From Pseudomonadota bacterium (GTDB lineage: Bacteria; Pseudomonadota; Gammaproteobacteria; SZUA-229), in contig DAOVJH010000103.1 of assembly GCA_030673345.1 (NCBI GenBank), forward strand, positions 1 to 5,933: DNA of 5,933 nt, in the 5' to 3' direction. Both the position numbers and the translations under genes were made by a program. Shown here one piece after another: positions 5,838 through 5,933 of this stretch; within the stretch, counting starts at the first letter, position 1, and each line of letters opens with the position of its first letter. The notes beneath the pieces are model-generated. The model worked only from the letters and a program-made list of their open reading frames with translations, made no database searches and was not told the DNA's origin.

Positions 5838-5933
5838 TTATGAAATGTCGCCCATCAGGCCGGCAGTATGATAACCCGCATCAACATAGATGACTTCACC
5901 GGTGATGCCGCTGGCCAGGTTAGAACACAGGAA
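5838..5933 (-). CDS. fabI: Enoyl-[acyl-carrier-protein] reductase FabI, C-terminal 31 residues (rest outside window)
   Basis: On the reverse strand the frame ending at TAA (complement of 5838-5840) reads FLCSNLASGITGEVIYVDAG followed by YHTAGLMGDIS. FLCS-L-(S/A)-GI(T/S)GEV--VD-G is the C-terminal signature of the FabI group of short-chain dehydrogenases, which carry out the last, NADH-dependent reduction in each round of type II fatty acid elongation. The match is to the region around the last beta-strand; the nucleotide-binding and Tyr/Lys catalytic parts lie beyond the right edge. In pseudomonads fabI also lies near lon-hupB-ppiD, which adds support, although here the gene points the opposite way. 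A different short-chain dehydrogenase is possible but less likely. Confidence 0.85.
   Translation of the reverse strand, partial: FLCSNLASGITGEVIYVDAGYHTAGLMGDIS

Noticed and set aside
1..5933. A novel defence, mobile or biosynthetic system
   Set aside because: Every long frame is accounted for by a well-known housekeeping or transport family, and no repeats, arrays or unassigned gene-sized gaps remain.

Overview
The window is a conserved, vertically inherited piece of a gammaproteobacterial chromosome. The evidence is the order lon - hupB - tRNA-Val(TAC) - tRNA-Asp(GTC) - ppiD, with the end of fabI nearby, and protein sequences that line up closely with enterobacterial and pseudomonad Lon, HU-beta and PpiD as I remember them. 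Both tRNA genes encode their 3' CCA. Base composition looks moderate and even, with no sign of a foreign block. I cannot name the genus; the FabI C-terminus ends in a way that reminds me of the Legionella/Coxiella side of the class, but that is a weak hint.

Layout. 1-1434 is the C-terminal part of the ATP-dependent protease Lon (5' end outside the window), closed by a strong intrinsic terminator at 1521-1554. A consensus-like sigma70 promoter (1600-1628) then drives hupB (1761-2033) through a leader of about 125 nt. Two tRNA genes follow only 28 nt after the hupB stop with no visible terminator, so they probably share its transcript. A 271-nt gap holds a possible folded structure and a TATAAT box. 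ppiD (2491-4380) encodes a membrane-anchored periplasmic chaperone with a parvulin domain. A GTG-started gene for a dicarboxylate/amino acid:cation symporter (SLC1/DAACS family, 4467-5735) comes next on the same strand. It is followed by a perfect 26-bp inverted repeat (5770-5825) placed as a two-way terminator, and by the last 31 codons of a convergent gene that looks like fabI (enoyl-ACP reductase).

Function. Lon, HU and PpiD are all linked to protein quality control or nucleoid upkeep. HU-beta is a known Lon substrate in E. coli, and Lon and PpiD are both stress-linked folding or degradation factors. The symporter is metabolically unrelated and looks like a lineage-specific neighbour placed between ppiD and fabI.

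No undescribed system, mobile element, CRISPR array or defence locus is visible. The points worth a second look are small: the hupB-tRNA linkage and its stringent-type promoter, an apparently intact parvulin active site in PpiD, and the long perfect hairpin between the convergent genes.
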